Numbered from the stretch's first letter, positions 24,290 to 35,828 are shown. The stretch: DNA of 64,000 bases from Carex sylvatica (GCA_964058845.1 CAXKVR010000255.1:1-64000), one strand, 5' to 3'. The notes: generated by a model not told the origin, from the sequence alone. Numbers and translations are program-made.

Positions 24290-27276
24290 GTTCGGAAAAG
24301 AATCGAGTTGTTTGCTTATTATGTCTTGCATGAGCAACATGACATAATATGCACATTCCCAGCCGGCTGGTTGTTGTGGGCACTATATAACAAGTTTGTA
24401 AAAAATAAAATGTAAGTTAATGAGCATATATACCAATGATTTATATGTTTAGATATTCACAAATTTTTGCATCTAGGTCCTTATAATCCTATCTCAATAG
24501 AAACTATTACCTTACAATCGTTATGAATCGTTAAAGTACCCATTTCTCTTGCGAAAGCACTGTTGAATCAGTACTTACGGGAGATATTTAAAATGATAAT
24601 ATAATAATAAAATCATTAGAATTCTAAACAAACGTAAAATTAAGAAAGTTACTCCTCGACCGCAGCAGTGATCATTAGCATTTTTTTGCTCTTCTTATCG
24701 GAATCGTACACGTACAAGGAACGATCTCTTGGTATAAGCACGGTCAATATCCAATGATTTCTGCATATTAGGTTTGTAGCATGTCATATTCTATAATTTA
24801 TATGAATTGAAAGAAATATAATAAAATTATAATATATATATAACACTAACATCTGATGGTAAGGTATAAAGATCAATCTCTTGTCCCGATTCTCTTGGAG
24901 TGCTTTCCTCATGTATTGAAGAACACCTCCCCGGTCATCATGCAGCATGGTGGCATTTGTTCGCTGGGGGTCTATGAAACCAATCTGCTCATCGGGAAAT
25001 TCCTCCTTGATGAATTTGTGCCAATGCCTAAAAAAAAGAAGGCATACATGTGTTCTCAAGTTTGTGAAATTTGAATTAAAAGTACTGAATTATGCAATTA
25101 TTACGAATATTAAACTCACAGCATCCATATCTGAATGACTGGTCCAGTGAGCCACTCCCGTGGTGTAAGCAAGGCCGCATAATCATCTGCATAAACGTAT
25201 ATGGACTCTGCTGAACAGAAAAGATCAAGTGGCGGATCGATTTTGAATGGACTGCCATCTAGCTCTGAAAATCGATCACGCAGCTGGTTGAATGTTCGTC
25301 CTAGCTTTTCAAAATTGATATGATCAAATACCTTGCTGTGACTCGTTGTTTTTCGATCTCCAGAAACTTGCACCTCTTCGCGTGGTTCCTGCAAAATTTC
25401 ATAATAAATTGAAATAAAATCCAAAATCAACTATAACTATATCATATAGATACAAATTAAGAAGGCATAAAACTTAATAATAATATACCTCATCTGAACC
25501 TGTCAATATCATGGACATCGGCCATGCAGTGAAACTGCCGAGGACCGATGCAAGGGTTAACTGCTCGCCATTTGGTACAGGTAAGGGGAGTTCTATGAAG
25601 TCTGCATCACGAATAGCATCCACCGTTACTCTTGCATGGTTGGGCGGCATAGGCAAACCGTGAATTGTTCCACCTTGTACAACTGGAACATGAATTGTCC
25701 CTAAGGCCACTACAAGAGTATTCCCACCTACATTCGCCTGGAGTCTGCAGCTTACTTCTGCCTCCTGTACAAATACATGTATTTACTCGAATAAAATCTA
25801 AATATGTATGAAATTAAAGCATAGACCTACTAATTCAAATCTGAATTTGCATTACCTCAGTATACTCGGAAAGATTTGCAGATGGTTTGACTGACTGACA
25901 GCTGCTCTGAATGACTGTTGGGCTATACGTCTTTTCTTGTTGGCCCATGGTCTACTGAAGCATTATTGCAAGCTTAGCTTTCATTTCTTCTTTCATTTCT
26001 GGTCGCAATCTCTGCTCCATTCCTCTTACTCTCTCCTCCACTCTTTGATCCACTCTCGCATCAAATTCTTCTTCGGATCTCGAGTAAGTAACAGTGTGTT
26101 TCCTCCTTATCGAGCTCTTACCGAATGCTGTTGTAATTGGAAGCAGACCGCCCACTCCTCTCACCCTCCCGGGATGTTCCCGATTTGGCAGAGATTTTCC
26201 CAGAACATCATTGTATCGTACGACGGCCAACTGGCCTTGTTTAAAGGCCGCTTCTTGTTCTTCCTGAAATGACAACATAAATGTTATAACAAAATAAATT
26301 AAAGTTGAAGTTTCAATAAATGACAATATCTAAATACTCACAATTCTAGTGATAACCGGTAAGTATGTTTCTGGATAAAAGCGTTCATTGGTCTCTTCTG
26401 AGAGCTTCTGTCTTCCTAGTTTCCACGTGACGTGCCTATGCTCAACCGACAAATCAATAAGCTCCTCTGGTGTCAATGTAGTACCAGTTGACCCTTGGGA
26501 AGACGGATCACTAGATGCTTTCTCGTTTGCAATCGTCTGCATAGCATCTCTGAGTCTACTCTGAAAACCCTCACCGGTATAACCTCTGGATCCTAAGAAA
26601 TGCGGATACTCGTTGTGGGCCTGATTCGCCTTTCCAATCTGGCTGGAATCCTACAATTTGAACAAAGAAACAATTAGTCTCAATTATAAAAAAATTTGAA
26701 TTCTTAATTAATTATACATAAGGTAGGTGGTTCATAGTAACTATCATACAGTAAATTTCTCCGTCTCTCGGTACTTGCAAAATTCTTCCCAGTCTTGTTC
26801 TTCAATCTGGAGCTTACCAAAATCGGGCGTCTCACCCTTGCGCCACACTTTAGTCATTTCGGTTCGCCACTTCCGGTGACAAGTAGACATTTTCTGATAA
26901 TAATATTTCTGCACCTCTTCGTTGTCGATTATGCCCCAGTCCACCTTACAAACAAATAGAAATAAAAAATTTAGAGTTAGTTAATATCAAAAGAAATCTT
27001 GTGAAATTAGCAGCAAAATTTGTTTACCTTAAGTATTTCCCATATTTTTTGCTTTTTCTCATCTGGAACATCTTTCCATCGTTGGAACCTTAGAGAAACA
27101 TTTCTTCTTACCAATATCCCAAATTCTGTTGCAAAACTCGTCGTATCTCGAGTAACAACCGGCCTGTAAAATTTGTCAAGTTCCAGCTGTTTGTCTTTCT
27201 CGTTGAACTTCTCCTTAATTTTGTTAGGCCCTCTTCTTTTCTTCTTAGCTGAGACTATGTCACCATCACCTTCCAT
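24290..27276 (-). pseudogene. CACTA second gene: plant En/Spm-type protein with Ulp1/C48 protease domain
   Basis: Exons on the minus strand include 27276-27028 (basic KKKRRGPNK start), 26944-about 26754, about 26651-26341, 26265-about 25861, 25764-25489, 25388-25120, 25027-about 24850, 24760-24653 and 24382-about 24290. The first part matches the plant En/Spm-type accessory protein. The exon at 25.5-25.76 kb (TIHGLPMPPNHARVTVDAI) matches a domain common in these proteins. The last exons give a cysteine-protease order of His (NHWIL), Asp (YVYDSD), Gln (CPQQP) and Cys (WECAYYV), as in Ulp1/SENP deSUMOylases. A TAG at 25,954-25,952 interrupts an otherwise continuous frame. One short exon near 24.5 kb is unresolved. 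Confidence 0.65.
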
Positions 27277-27299
27277 ATCTGAAGAAAGAATTAGCAATT

Positions 27300-28200
27300 A
27301 GGATTAACTCAATGCCAAATAAAATTTGATAATACTTGAGCGATACCATATAAAATTAGCAATATCATTTGGAACAATTAAATAGGCATATTTGAGTAAA
27401 AAGGTTTAACAATATTTCGATTATAACTCAATTAAGCAACTAGGGTTAACAATATTCCGAATTAGCAACTAGGGTTAACTCTATGCCAAATAAATTAAAT
27501 TACTAATACTTGAGCAATACCATATAAAATTCTCACAATGCCTTGGTACCAAGTATACTTGAGTAGCTAGGGTGAACAATCAAAGTTTAACAATTTCAAA
27601 TAAGCAATTTCTAATAAGCAAATAAGAGGATTGCTAACAATTTGTAATAAGCCTTGGTACTAATTTTTTAAATAATTTGTAATAAGCAACAATTTCTAAT
27701 TAGCAACAAGACATTATGAGTTTGTAAGCCGAATTTCTAATAAACCAAATTAGCAATAATTTCTAATAAACCGAATTAGCAACAATTTATAATCCGAATT
27801 AACAACAATTTCTAATCCGAATTTTCCAAAATTTCTAAACAATTCATACTAAATTGATTTTGTTAAAGGGAGAGGGAGAGGGAGAGGGGACTTACCCGAG
27901 TTTGAGAAGGAGAGGGAGGCGGAGCCAACGAGCCGACGGTGGGGTGGAAGAGAGACGCACGGCGGGGTGGAACGAACCGACGGACTAGGGTTTTGAGAAG
28001 GAGAGGAAGAGAGACGCACGGTGGAGCTGGAGGAAGGGAGGCCACGGTTTTGAAACTTGTGAGGTCACGGCGGAGCTAGGGTTTTGAAACTTGTGAAATT
28101 TTTGGCTAAGTGCTTGAGGAGAAGAGGAAGAGAGGAGAGGCCACGGTTTTGAGGAGAAGAGGAAGGGAAGCCATGGTTTTGAAATTTTTTCCAAATTTTG
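27300..28200. other. Internal CACTA region: AT-rich repeats and CT/GA-rich leader
   Basis: From 27,400 to 27,830, short words such as TTTCTAATAAGCAA recur irregularly. From 27,865 to 28,190, read on the minus strand, a CT-rich stretch with repeated GTTTTGAAACTTGTGA-like words lies upstream of the second gene and probably includes its leader. The short open frames here are low-complexity and not supported as genes. Confidence 0.45.
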
Positions 28201-28210
28201 GCTAAGTGAA

Positions 28211-28693
28211 CCGGCGCCCTAATAGAGTATCAAGATCGGTTCTAACTACAGAACCGATCCTGATGCCTATCTGGATCGGTTCTTTAGTAAGAAACCGATC
28301 CAGATAGGCATCAGGATCGGTTCTGTAGTTAGAACCGATCTTGATACGTTTTTAATACTTTTTTAAATTTAAAAATAAAACGGTGCCCCCAATAGAGTAT
28401 CAAGATCGGTTCCAACCTCAGAACCGATCCTGATACTTATCTGGATCAGCTCTTTAGTAAGGAACCGATCCAGATAGGCATCAGGATCGGTTCTGTAGTT
28501 AGAACCGATCTTGATACTTTTTTAATACTTTTTTTAATTTAAAAATAAACCGGTGCCCCCAATAGAGTATCAAGATCGGTTCAAACCTCAGAACCGATCC
28601 TGATGCTTATCTGGATCAGTTCTTTAGTAAGGAACCGATCCATATACACATCAGGATCAGTTCTGAAGTTAGAACCGATCTTGATACTCTATT
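28211..28693. repeat. Three tandem copies of a 170-bp unit of inverted subterminal motifs
   Basis: Units begin at 28,211, 28,381 and 28,551 with CGG-GCCC--AATAGAGTATC and are about 90-95% alike. Each contains four alternating GATCGGTT / AACCGATC motifs that can fold into hairpins. The array lies 5 kb inside the element, not at an end. Confidence 0.85.
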
Positions 28694-28696
28694 AAA

Positions 28697-28945
28697 TTTA
28701 AATATGATAATAAATATGTATAAGTTATCAGATATTTTGAATGTTATTTTTTAAAATAATTTTATAAATAATTTACAAATAACTTATATAATATATAAAT
28801 AATGTATATGTTATGATATTATATGATAATAAATATGTATAAGTTATCAGATATTTAGAATGTTATTTTTTAAAATAATTTTATAAATAATTTACAAATA
28901 ACTTATATAATTTATAAATAATGTATATGTTATGATATTATATGT
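28697..28945. repeat. Tandem duplication, about 123 bp x 2
   Basis: The segment ATGATAATAAATATGTATAA... to ...GTATATGTTATGATATTAT occurs twice in direct succession with very few differences (about 28,697 and 28,820). Confidence 0.8.
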
Positions 28946-29313
28946 ATAAGTTATCATATTTTGATATATAAATGATTTTTTAAATATTTTTTTTAAAAAT
29001 AAGTTATCATATTTTGATATATAAATTACATTTTAAAACTTATTTGATTATTATTTTTAGTGGTTTGAAAATTTCAAAACTAAATAAATTTCATGCTTCT
29101 TAATTGAAATCTTATTTGATGTGACAAATATTTGTAGCTTACATTTAACTAGATAATTTATGAAGAAAAGCATTTTTTTTAGAAATAATTTTTAGAGAGT
29201 AATGTTCTTTAACATTTCTCATTATAATAATTTATTTTTAAAAAAATTTCTGGAATTTTTAAGAAGTAATTTATTAATGCACAATTTATACACACAAATA
29301 TAGGGAAAACACC

Positions 29314-29397
29314 ATCTGGATCGGTTCCTACCTCCAGAACCGATCCAGATACCTATCTGGATCGATTCTGGAGGTAGGAACCGATCCAGATGGTGTT
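29314..29397. repeat. Hairpin pair of CACTA motifs downstream of the transposase gene
   Basis: ACACCATCTGGATCGGTTCC and its complement lie about 45 bp apart, with two further motifs between. The whole is a near-perfect palindrome of about 80 bp and sits about 350 bp beyond the transposase stop codon. Confidence 0.75.
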
Positions 29398-29737
29398 CTT
29401 CCCTATATGTGTGGTTTATATTTTTGTGTGTACATGTATACTTTTTTTAAAAATGAAAGTCAGAATGTGTATGTGTTATATTTTACCAGATGATACGTAT
29501 ATACTAAATAGTAACATTAAAAATTAAAAAATTAAAAAATAAGCTAATAAATTTACATATAACATGAAAATAAATAAGTTACAAGAAACATTGAAGAATA
29601 TATAACTTGCATGCATGCTTTTCATTGTCTAGTGTTTCAATGCATCCTGAAAAAAGAAAAATTTCTTAAGTCAACGATATTAAATAATAATAAATCACAT
29701 TTTTTATATTTTTATATTTTGACATACCAATAAAAAT

Positions 29738-31882
29738 TTAGGGATTATTGCCAGTGGGAACTTCAATCCATTCTCCTTCATTGTGATCGTTGCGCGTGTG
29801 ACTTGTCTTGTTATCCTCACCGGTTGGTAAAGATGCCATGCCAGTGGAAAACGGTGGTATCTCATCAAAATGATCGTACGCTTCTTCGTCTTCCACATTA
29901 TCAATCCCGATGATACGTCTTTTACTAGAGAGGACAACATGTCTTGAACGATCGGCCGGATCAGTAACGTAGAACACTTGCGTGGCTTGTCTTGCAAGTA
30001 TAAATGGATCGTCCTTGTATCCAGCCTTATTGAAATCCACTAGAATAAAACCATCTTCGTCGACTTTAACCCCCCTACGGTTATCGACCCATTTACACAT
30101 AAATAACAGAATGTTAAATTTTCTATAATCTACCTCCCAAATTTCTTCAACAAACCCGTAATATGACATTGATGCATGCGATGGTTCGGCACCTTTAGGA
30201 TCTGACAAATCACTCGAAACGGCTACTAACGTCACTCCACTGTTTTGCACGGTACTCTTTGAATCTTGATTTCTTGTGTAAAATGTGTACCCGTTGATGT
30301 CATATCCTTGGAAGGTCCTCACGACGTGGACTGGACCAAGAGCCAACAATTTCACAGTTTCTGTAATATTTTCTCCCTCTGGAGCTTGCACGACTCTCCG
30401 TGTAAACCATCCTTTAAACTTTTTATTATGTTCGCTGATTAACCACTTGTTGGATTTCTTAGGATTCTGTTGCCGCAAGAGAGTCATATGCTCATCCCAA
30501 AAAGGATGAACATCAGTGAGGTGTTGCAAAACATGAAAATGTGCTAGTGACATCATTGTACTATCGAGCTCGATTAATTTCGCACCGATTGTGCCTACCC
30601 CATGAAGTCGACCCTCATGCCGAGATTTAGGGATGCCTATAGCTTTGACATCATCCATATAATTAGTACAAAACTCAATAACCTCTTCGGCAGCATAAGC
30701 TTTTACGATGCTTCCCTCAGGCCGATATCGATTCCTGACATATGCCTTTAACAATCCCATGTATCTCTCGAACGGATACATGTACCGCAAGAAAACAGGT
30801 CCGCACATCTTAATTTCTCTAATTAGGTAAACAATTAAATGAACCATGATATCAAAAAAAGATGGCGGAAAATACATTTCAAGATGACAAAGAGTGACAA
30901 CAACCTCCTTCTGCAGAGCATCTAGCATATCGGGATCACTTACTTTGCAACATATGGCATTAAAGAAAAAACAAAGCTTCGTGATGGTCTGCCTAACACA
31001 CTTTGGCAATATGTCCCGAATTGCAACAGGAAGAAGCTGTGTCATTAAAACATGACAGTCATGAGACTTCATTCCTGTCAATTTTAAATCTTCCAGTGAA
31101 ACTAGGCTTTCAATATTCGAAGAATATCCAGATGGAACTTTGACACCATGAAGGCATTCCAATAAGCTTTTTTTCTCTGCTTTCGACAGCGTATGCATTG
31201 CAGGTTTTAGATACGTACAAAATTTCCCATTTTCTCTTTCCTTCTCTGCTGGTTGTAGATCCGACCGTATGTTCAGGAATTGCATGTCTTTCCGAGCATT
31301 GATACCATCCTTAGTCTTACCCGGAATATTCAATAGTGTTCCAACTAGGCTATCACAGACATTTTTAACCACATGCATCACATCGAGACAGTGTCGAACA
31401 TCTAAGTGCTGCCAGTATGGTAAATCCCAGAATATTGACCTCTTCTTCCAGCTAATTTTCGGTGCCCCTTTCTTTCTCACCACCTTCTTTTTAAATTTCC
31501 CAAATTGAACTTTGATATCGTTCACTCGCGAATAAACAGCTTTACCGGTCAACGGATAATTTACTCTGGTATTCTCGGTCTTTCCATTGAATTCTTTCTT
31601 TCTCTTTCGGTGTGCATGGTTGGCAGGAAGAAATCTACGATGACCCATGTACACATTTTTAGAGGAATTAGGTAGCCACACATCGACTGTATCGTCTAGG
31701 CAAACAGGGCATGCTTTCTCTCCTTTGACACTGTAACCCGACAAATTTCCATAAGCCGGAAAATCATTAATGGTGCAGAAAATTATGGCCCGTAAAGTAA
31801 ATTTCTCCTTGCTGTATGCATCAAATATCTGCACTCCGGGTTGCCATAATTCTTTTAAATCATCGATCAATGGCGCTAGATA
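29738..31882 (-). CDS. TNP2-type CACTA transposase, C-terminal 715 codons
   Basis: An uninterrupted frame starts at YLAPLIDDLKELW and covers the remainder of the transposase domain (DFPAYGNLSG, CPVC, and LDVRHCLDVMHVVKNVCDSL with a conserved His/Asp cluster). The DUF4218-type region follows (MKSHDCHVLM, then FFDIMVHLIVYL and MYPFERYM). The DUF4216-type region comes last (YYGFVEEIWEVDY). The protein binds and cuts the transposon ends together with the second gene product. This is the downstream half of a gene split by the solo LTR; phases match exactly across the insertion (together 1,121 aa, normal for TNP2). No internal stops are present, so the split is recent relative to loss of constraint. 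Confidence 0.9.
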   Translation of the reverse strand, partial: YLAPLIDDLKELWQPGVQIFDAYSKEKFTLRAIIFCTINDFPAYGNLSGYSVKGEKACPVCLDDTVDVWLPNSSKNVYMGHRRFLPANHAHRKRKKEFNGKTENTRVNYPLTGKAVYSRVNDIKVQFGKFKKKVVRKKGAPKISWKKRSIFWDLPYWQHLDVRHCLDVMHVVKNVCDSLVGTLLNIPGKTKDGINARKDMQFLNIRSDLQPAEKERENGKFCTYLKPAMHTLSKAEKKSLLECLHGVKVPSGYSSNIESLVSLEDLKLTGMKSHDCHVLMTQLLPVAIRDILPKCVRQTITKLCFFFNAICCKVSDPDMLDALQKEVVVTLCHLEMYFPPSFFDIMVHLIVYLIREIKMCGPVFLRYMYPFERYMGLLKAYVRNRYRPEGSIVKAYAAEEVIEFCTNYMDDVKAIGIPKSRHEGRLHGVGTIGAKLIELDSTMMSLAHFHVLQHLTDVHPFWDEHMTLLRQQNPKKSNKWLISEHNKKFKGWFTRRVVQAPEGENITETVKLLALGPVHVVRTFQGYDINGYTFYTRNQDSKSTVQNSGVTLVAVSSDLSDPKGAEPSHASMSYYGFVEEIWEVDYRKFNILLFMCKWVDNRRGVKVDEDGFILVDFNKAGYKDDPFILARQATQVFYVTDPADRSRHVVLSSKRRIIGIDNVEDEEAYDHFDEIPPFSTGMASLPTGEDNKTSHTRNDHNEGEWIEVPTGNNP

Positions 31883-31887
31883 CACAT

Positions 31888-33361
31888 TGATCGCACAGGA
31901 ATATATGCTACAAAGTTTCAGTATAGCAAGCTATACTTTTTAAACCTTTGTTATACTCTGTTAATTCAGATAGAAAGTGTACTATCCTGTCGTTGAGTAT
32001 GCTCAGGTATCGATCCACAGGGACGGAAGAAAAACACTGGACTTATCCTAAAATAACTTGAAATTCTAGAAGTGAGAGAGATTGGTTTTGGGTTTAGTTC
32101 TAACAATTCTACTGATTTTTAACAAGTTTAAAAGACAATAAAAGATAATTAAAGTTGTTTCCAATTGATAAAAAGGAGTTTCCAGGGTTCAGATTTCATT
32201 TCTGTTCAGTCTCAAGGCATACGGCCCGTACAGATTCCCGTACGGTCCGTATGGGACCTCAAGTTAATGCTGCAGCTACTGTTTTCTGTGTTGATACTGT
32301 GTTTAGGGTTTCTTTTGACCAGATCTAGATACCTAACCTCAACTTTCGCATTTTGGCCTAATACCCGATTACCGGACTCAAGTACTTCCCTCTTAGATGC
32401 GTTAAACCTCAACTTTCGCATTTTTGCCTAATTTATCTAAGTTACTTGTTAGTTTACTAAAAGTATCCAAGGACTTTCGCCTCAAGGAAAGTTTTGCTTT
32501 TCGGGTACTCCTTGGTTTCACCCTACTTCATATACTTTATTCGGTTGGAATGAATTTCATAGACTTGGCTCCTAACACTTAGATGTGCGCATTCATCTAA
32601 CGGGATGACTAATCAGATTCAAGCAAGCACAAATAGAGCAATAAAAATACTACATAACAAAGTAAAAACAAAGCGTTCAACACAAAATCCAAGTAGCATA
32701 CAAGCAAAGCTAAACTAGAAACTACATCTTACCCCTAGAAACAAAGTAAATTAGCTACTCATGTTCATAAGATAACAAAAATAACAAGAAATAAAAGAGT
32801 TCATGATAAAACAGTGAAAAATTCGAAGATCCGTTCAAAACTCGCGTTCTTCCCTTCTCTTCTTCTTTTTCCTCTTGTCCAAGCAAAACCTCTAATGAAT
32901 AGAATGATGATGGATGGAAAGTTATTGATTGATTCCCCCTTTTTCTGCTGTGGAATATCTCCTTTAATGCCCCAGATCACGCCTCCAGGGGTTTCCTTTT
33001 CGGCTCCTCAAATCGTGCTCAATTCAGATTTCAGCTGGATTTTCCGAATCAGCGTTGTACGGCCCGTACAGGATCCCGTACGGACCGTATGCCTGGGCTT
33101 TGACTTGGAGACTTTGTGCCTCTTTTGTGGATCCTTCTGTGTGGTTGGGCAGATCTTGTACGGTCCGTACAGAATATCATACGGGCCGTATGAAAAGTAG
33201 TCAGATGCAGTTTTTCACCCTTTTTCCTGCAAAATACCAAACAAAGCATAGCAGTACCACATTTCATCAAAATATAAGTAAAAAGTCCACATTCATAGGC
33301 TTTAAAACACATGTTTCATTGTAAATTAGGGCCATAATTTAGATATAATATGGAGATATCA
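31888..33361. mobile_element. Solo LTR of a gypsy family inserted in the transposase gene
   Basis: The 1,474-bp segment begins TGATCG and ends GATATCA. It is flanked by the exact 5-bp duplication CACAT (31,883-31,887 and 33,362-33,366). Its left part (ACAAAGTTTCAGTATAG...) and overall length match the LTR at 39,009-40,473, so it belongs to a related subfamily. It has no internal region, which indicates LTR-LTR recombination after insertion. Removing it with one duplication copy restores codons D-I-D-V-Y-L-A-P of the transposase without a frame shift. Confidence 0.9.
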
Positions 33362-34582
33362 CACATCTATGTCGTTCCTGGGCTGTTTGGGTCCTGATAT
33401 GAGCAAGGTCAACATGATGTATTTGCGTTTCATACATAACCAAGGCGGAAGATTATAAATGCACAATAAAACCGACCAACTACTGTGCTTGCTGCTCATG
33501 CTACTGTGCGAATTTATTCCATCTGCACTCAGCCCAAGCTTAAGATTTCTAGGGTCACATCCGAATTCGGGGAACTCTCTGTCAATATTTCTCCACTGAG
33601 GAGAATCAGCGGGGTGCCGTAATTTCCCGTCTTTTTTTCGGTTATCTGCATGCCAACGCACTAATTTTGCATCTTTAGCATTTGAGAACAAACGTTTCAA
33701 TCTCAGTTTCACGGGGAGGTACCACAATGCTTTTGCCGGAGGCCCTTTATTCGGTTTGTAATCACTTTTATCGCCGGTTAACTGCTTTGGTTTGTAACGT
33801 GATACACCATATTTTAGACACTCGTGAAGATCTTTATACTCAGATCGATATAATATACAATTATTTGGACACGCATGTACTCTTTGAACTTCTAAATCCA
33901 CTGGGCACAATATTTTCTTCGCTTCATAAACATTTGGTGGTATCTCGTTTCCATCCAGAAGTATTTCTTTTAAAGTTTGTAATAACTCAGTAAAACTTCT
34001 ATCACTCCAACCGTTAGATGCTTTAAGGTTATACAATTTTAATACACCTTTCAATTTTGAAAATTTAGAACAACCAGGATACAATTCCTTATTAGAATCC
34101 TCATACAAATTCTCAAATAAACAATACTGCTTATCATTATCAAAATCCTCTTCTAAATCACGTAACATTTGATCAAAATTATCACATCTATCTACCACCA
34201 TATCATCATTTTCTTCGGTATGGTATTCCTGATCCTCAGTACGAGCACCTACATCGGTTTCCAATCCCCGTAGATCATTCCCGTCATTTCTACCGGTATG
34301 GTATTTTTGATGCTCAGTACCAGTACCTATGTCGGTTGGCAAACTCTCACCGTGCCATAACCAACACTTATATCCTTGCTTGAATCCACGACGGATTAAA
34401 TGGTTCCTCACTTGGTTCGAGTTGGAGAATTTTTGACCATTGTTACAATCACGGCAAGGACACGACATCAGTGCACTCCCCTTATTCGCCATATCTTCCG
34501 TAGCAACTCTGATAAATTCCTCGACACCTGTCATATATTCATCAGATAGACGTGATACTTCGTACATCCAACTGCGGCCCAT
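33362..34582 (-). CDS. TNP2-type CACTA transposase, N-terminal 407 codons
   Basis: The frame begins at ATG (34,582), just after a strong acceptor-like TTGCAG. The upstream leader may therefore be spliced, or the true start may lie in an earlier exon. It encodes the transposase-associated domain with its Cys/His cluster (MSCPCRDCNN, then VRNHLIRRGF), an acidic linker, the CPxD and CPNxCxLYR region, and the start of the transposase core (LSADGINSHSSMSSKHSSW). It breaks off at NDIDV where the solo LTR is inserted and meets a TGA two bases into it. As it stands this half alone could at most make a truncated protein. Confidence 0.88.
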
Positions 34583-34686
34583 CTGCAATTATAATAAAAC
34601 ATAATTAATTAAGAACAAGGTTGAAGAGCTTAGTTCTGTTCACAATATGGCTTACATGGGGCCGGGTTACCATCCTATCCCACTAT

Positions 34687-34875
34687 CTGAATACTTTGTC
34701 TCATTTAGGATGTGGCCACATGTTAGTCGTGTTTTAGCATTTAAGAAAATTTCGGCAGCATTTCCCCTTAGTTCCCCGAATCTCGGGGAACTAAGGGGAA
34801 ATGCTGCCGAAATTTTCTTAAATGCTAAAACACGACTAACATGTGGCCACATCCTAAATGAGACAAAGTATTCAG
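34687..34875. repeat. Perfect inverted repeat: 92-bp arms, 5-base loop
   Basis: The left arm 34,687-34,778 (from CTGAATACTTTGTCTCATTT) and the right arm 34,784-34,875 are exact complements around the loop AATCT. A second small perfect palindrome, TTCAAAATTAATCC with its complement, follows at 34,900-34,932. It lies about 105 bp upstream of the transposase ATG, within the CACTA element. It could be a recent foldback insertion or an RNA hairpin source. No target duplication was recognised. Confidence 0.9.
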
Positions 34876-34934
34876 AGAGCAGTCCCAAAACGGGGACTAT
34901 TCAAAATTAATCCCTAATGGATTAATTTTGAACG

Positions 34935-35825
34935 GGTATCATGACCTGAAGGCATTAATAATGCGGTTGTGGCTCATAAGACAGTACTCTAGCTACATAC
35001 TAACTAGCAAATATAAATACATCTCTTACAAAAAAAAAAATACATTAATTAATGCACAAAAATAATTAAACATGAAACTTCTAGGTTGTACTTACAACTT
35101 CTTTGGATGACGGATCGAGTGAGATGAAAATATATCGCTGCACCAAATATCTCAATAATAGCCAATCTACAAAATTAAACCATCGATCGGAACCTAATTA
35201 AGAGATGTACATAACATGCATGTTATATATCCTACAACTTGAAATAACAAAAATGCTCATATAGCATATATATAGCAAACTCAAAAGCGTGTGCATGCAA
35301 AAATTAATCTTGAAATAAGAAGAGATATTCAAACTTATAAAGAAAATCTCTACCTATAAAGAATAACTCATATATATGTAGCTCATATATTACCTCATAT
35401 ATAGCATATATGCTTATATATATATATGCATGTGCATCGAAGTCTCCACATATAAAAAAAAAACTTGAAATGAAAAGATGCTAGGTATTCAAACTTATAA
35501 TTAAAAGCTTGTGGAACTAACAAAAGAGCTCAATCAAGGCTATAAGGTTTAGATTTTGAGCGGGCCGGATCATAACTCACTTCTCATATATATATAGGAT
35601 TTAGGGTTTAGGGTTTCAACCGAATTAATTATAAAGCCAAAAAATGGTGCTCTACTAGTAATAACAAACTTGAGAAAAGAGATGATCAAATGTACCTCAG
35701 AAAAGAGAGGTGAGATAGCTGAAGTAATAATGTAGGCCGAAATAGCTGCTGCCCTAATTAAGAGAGGCAATAGAGGAAGAGAAACGAGATTCTGACAATA
35801 ATGGGACTGAATTAACTTTTCATAT
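34935..35825. other. CACTA internal region upstream of the transposase
   Basis: AT-rich with short microsatellite-like tracts. A 66-codon frame at 35,570-35,770 (-) has no known motif. Probably promoter, leader and intron of the transposase gene. Confidence 0.35.
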
Positions 35826-35828
35826 GCA

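Noticed and set aside
27863..28194. Pro/Ser/Leu-rich frames as secreted proteins
   Set aside because: Translations of a CT-rich leader in the transposon; low complexity in all frames.
34687..34875. MicroRNA precursor
   Set aside because: Perfect pairing over 92 bp is unlike a miRNA foldback and more like a long hairpin or fresh foldback insertion; no evidence for a defined mature product.
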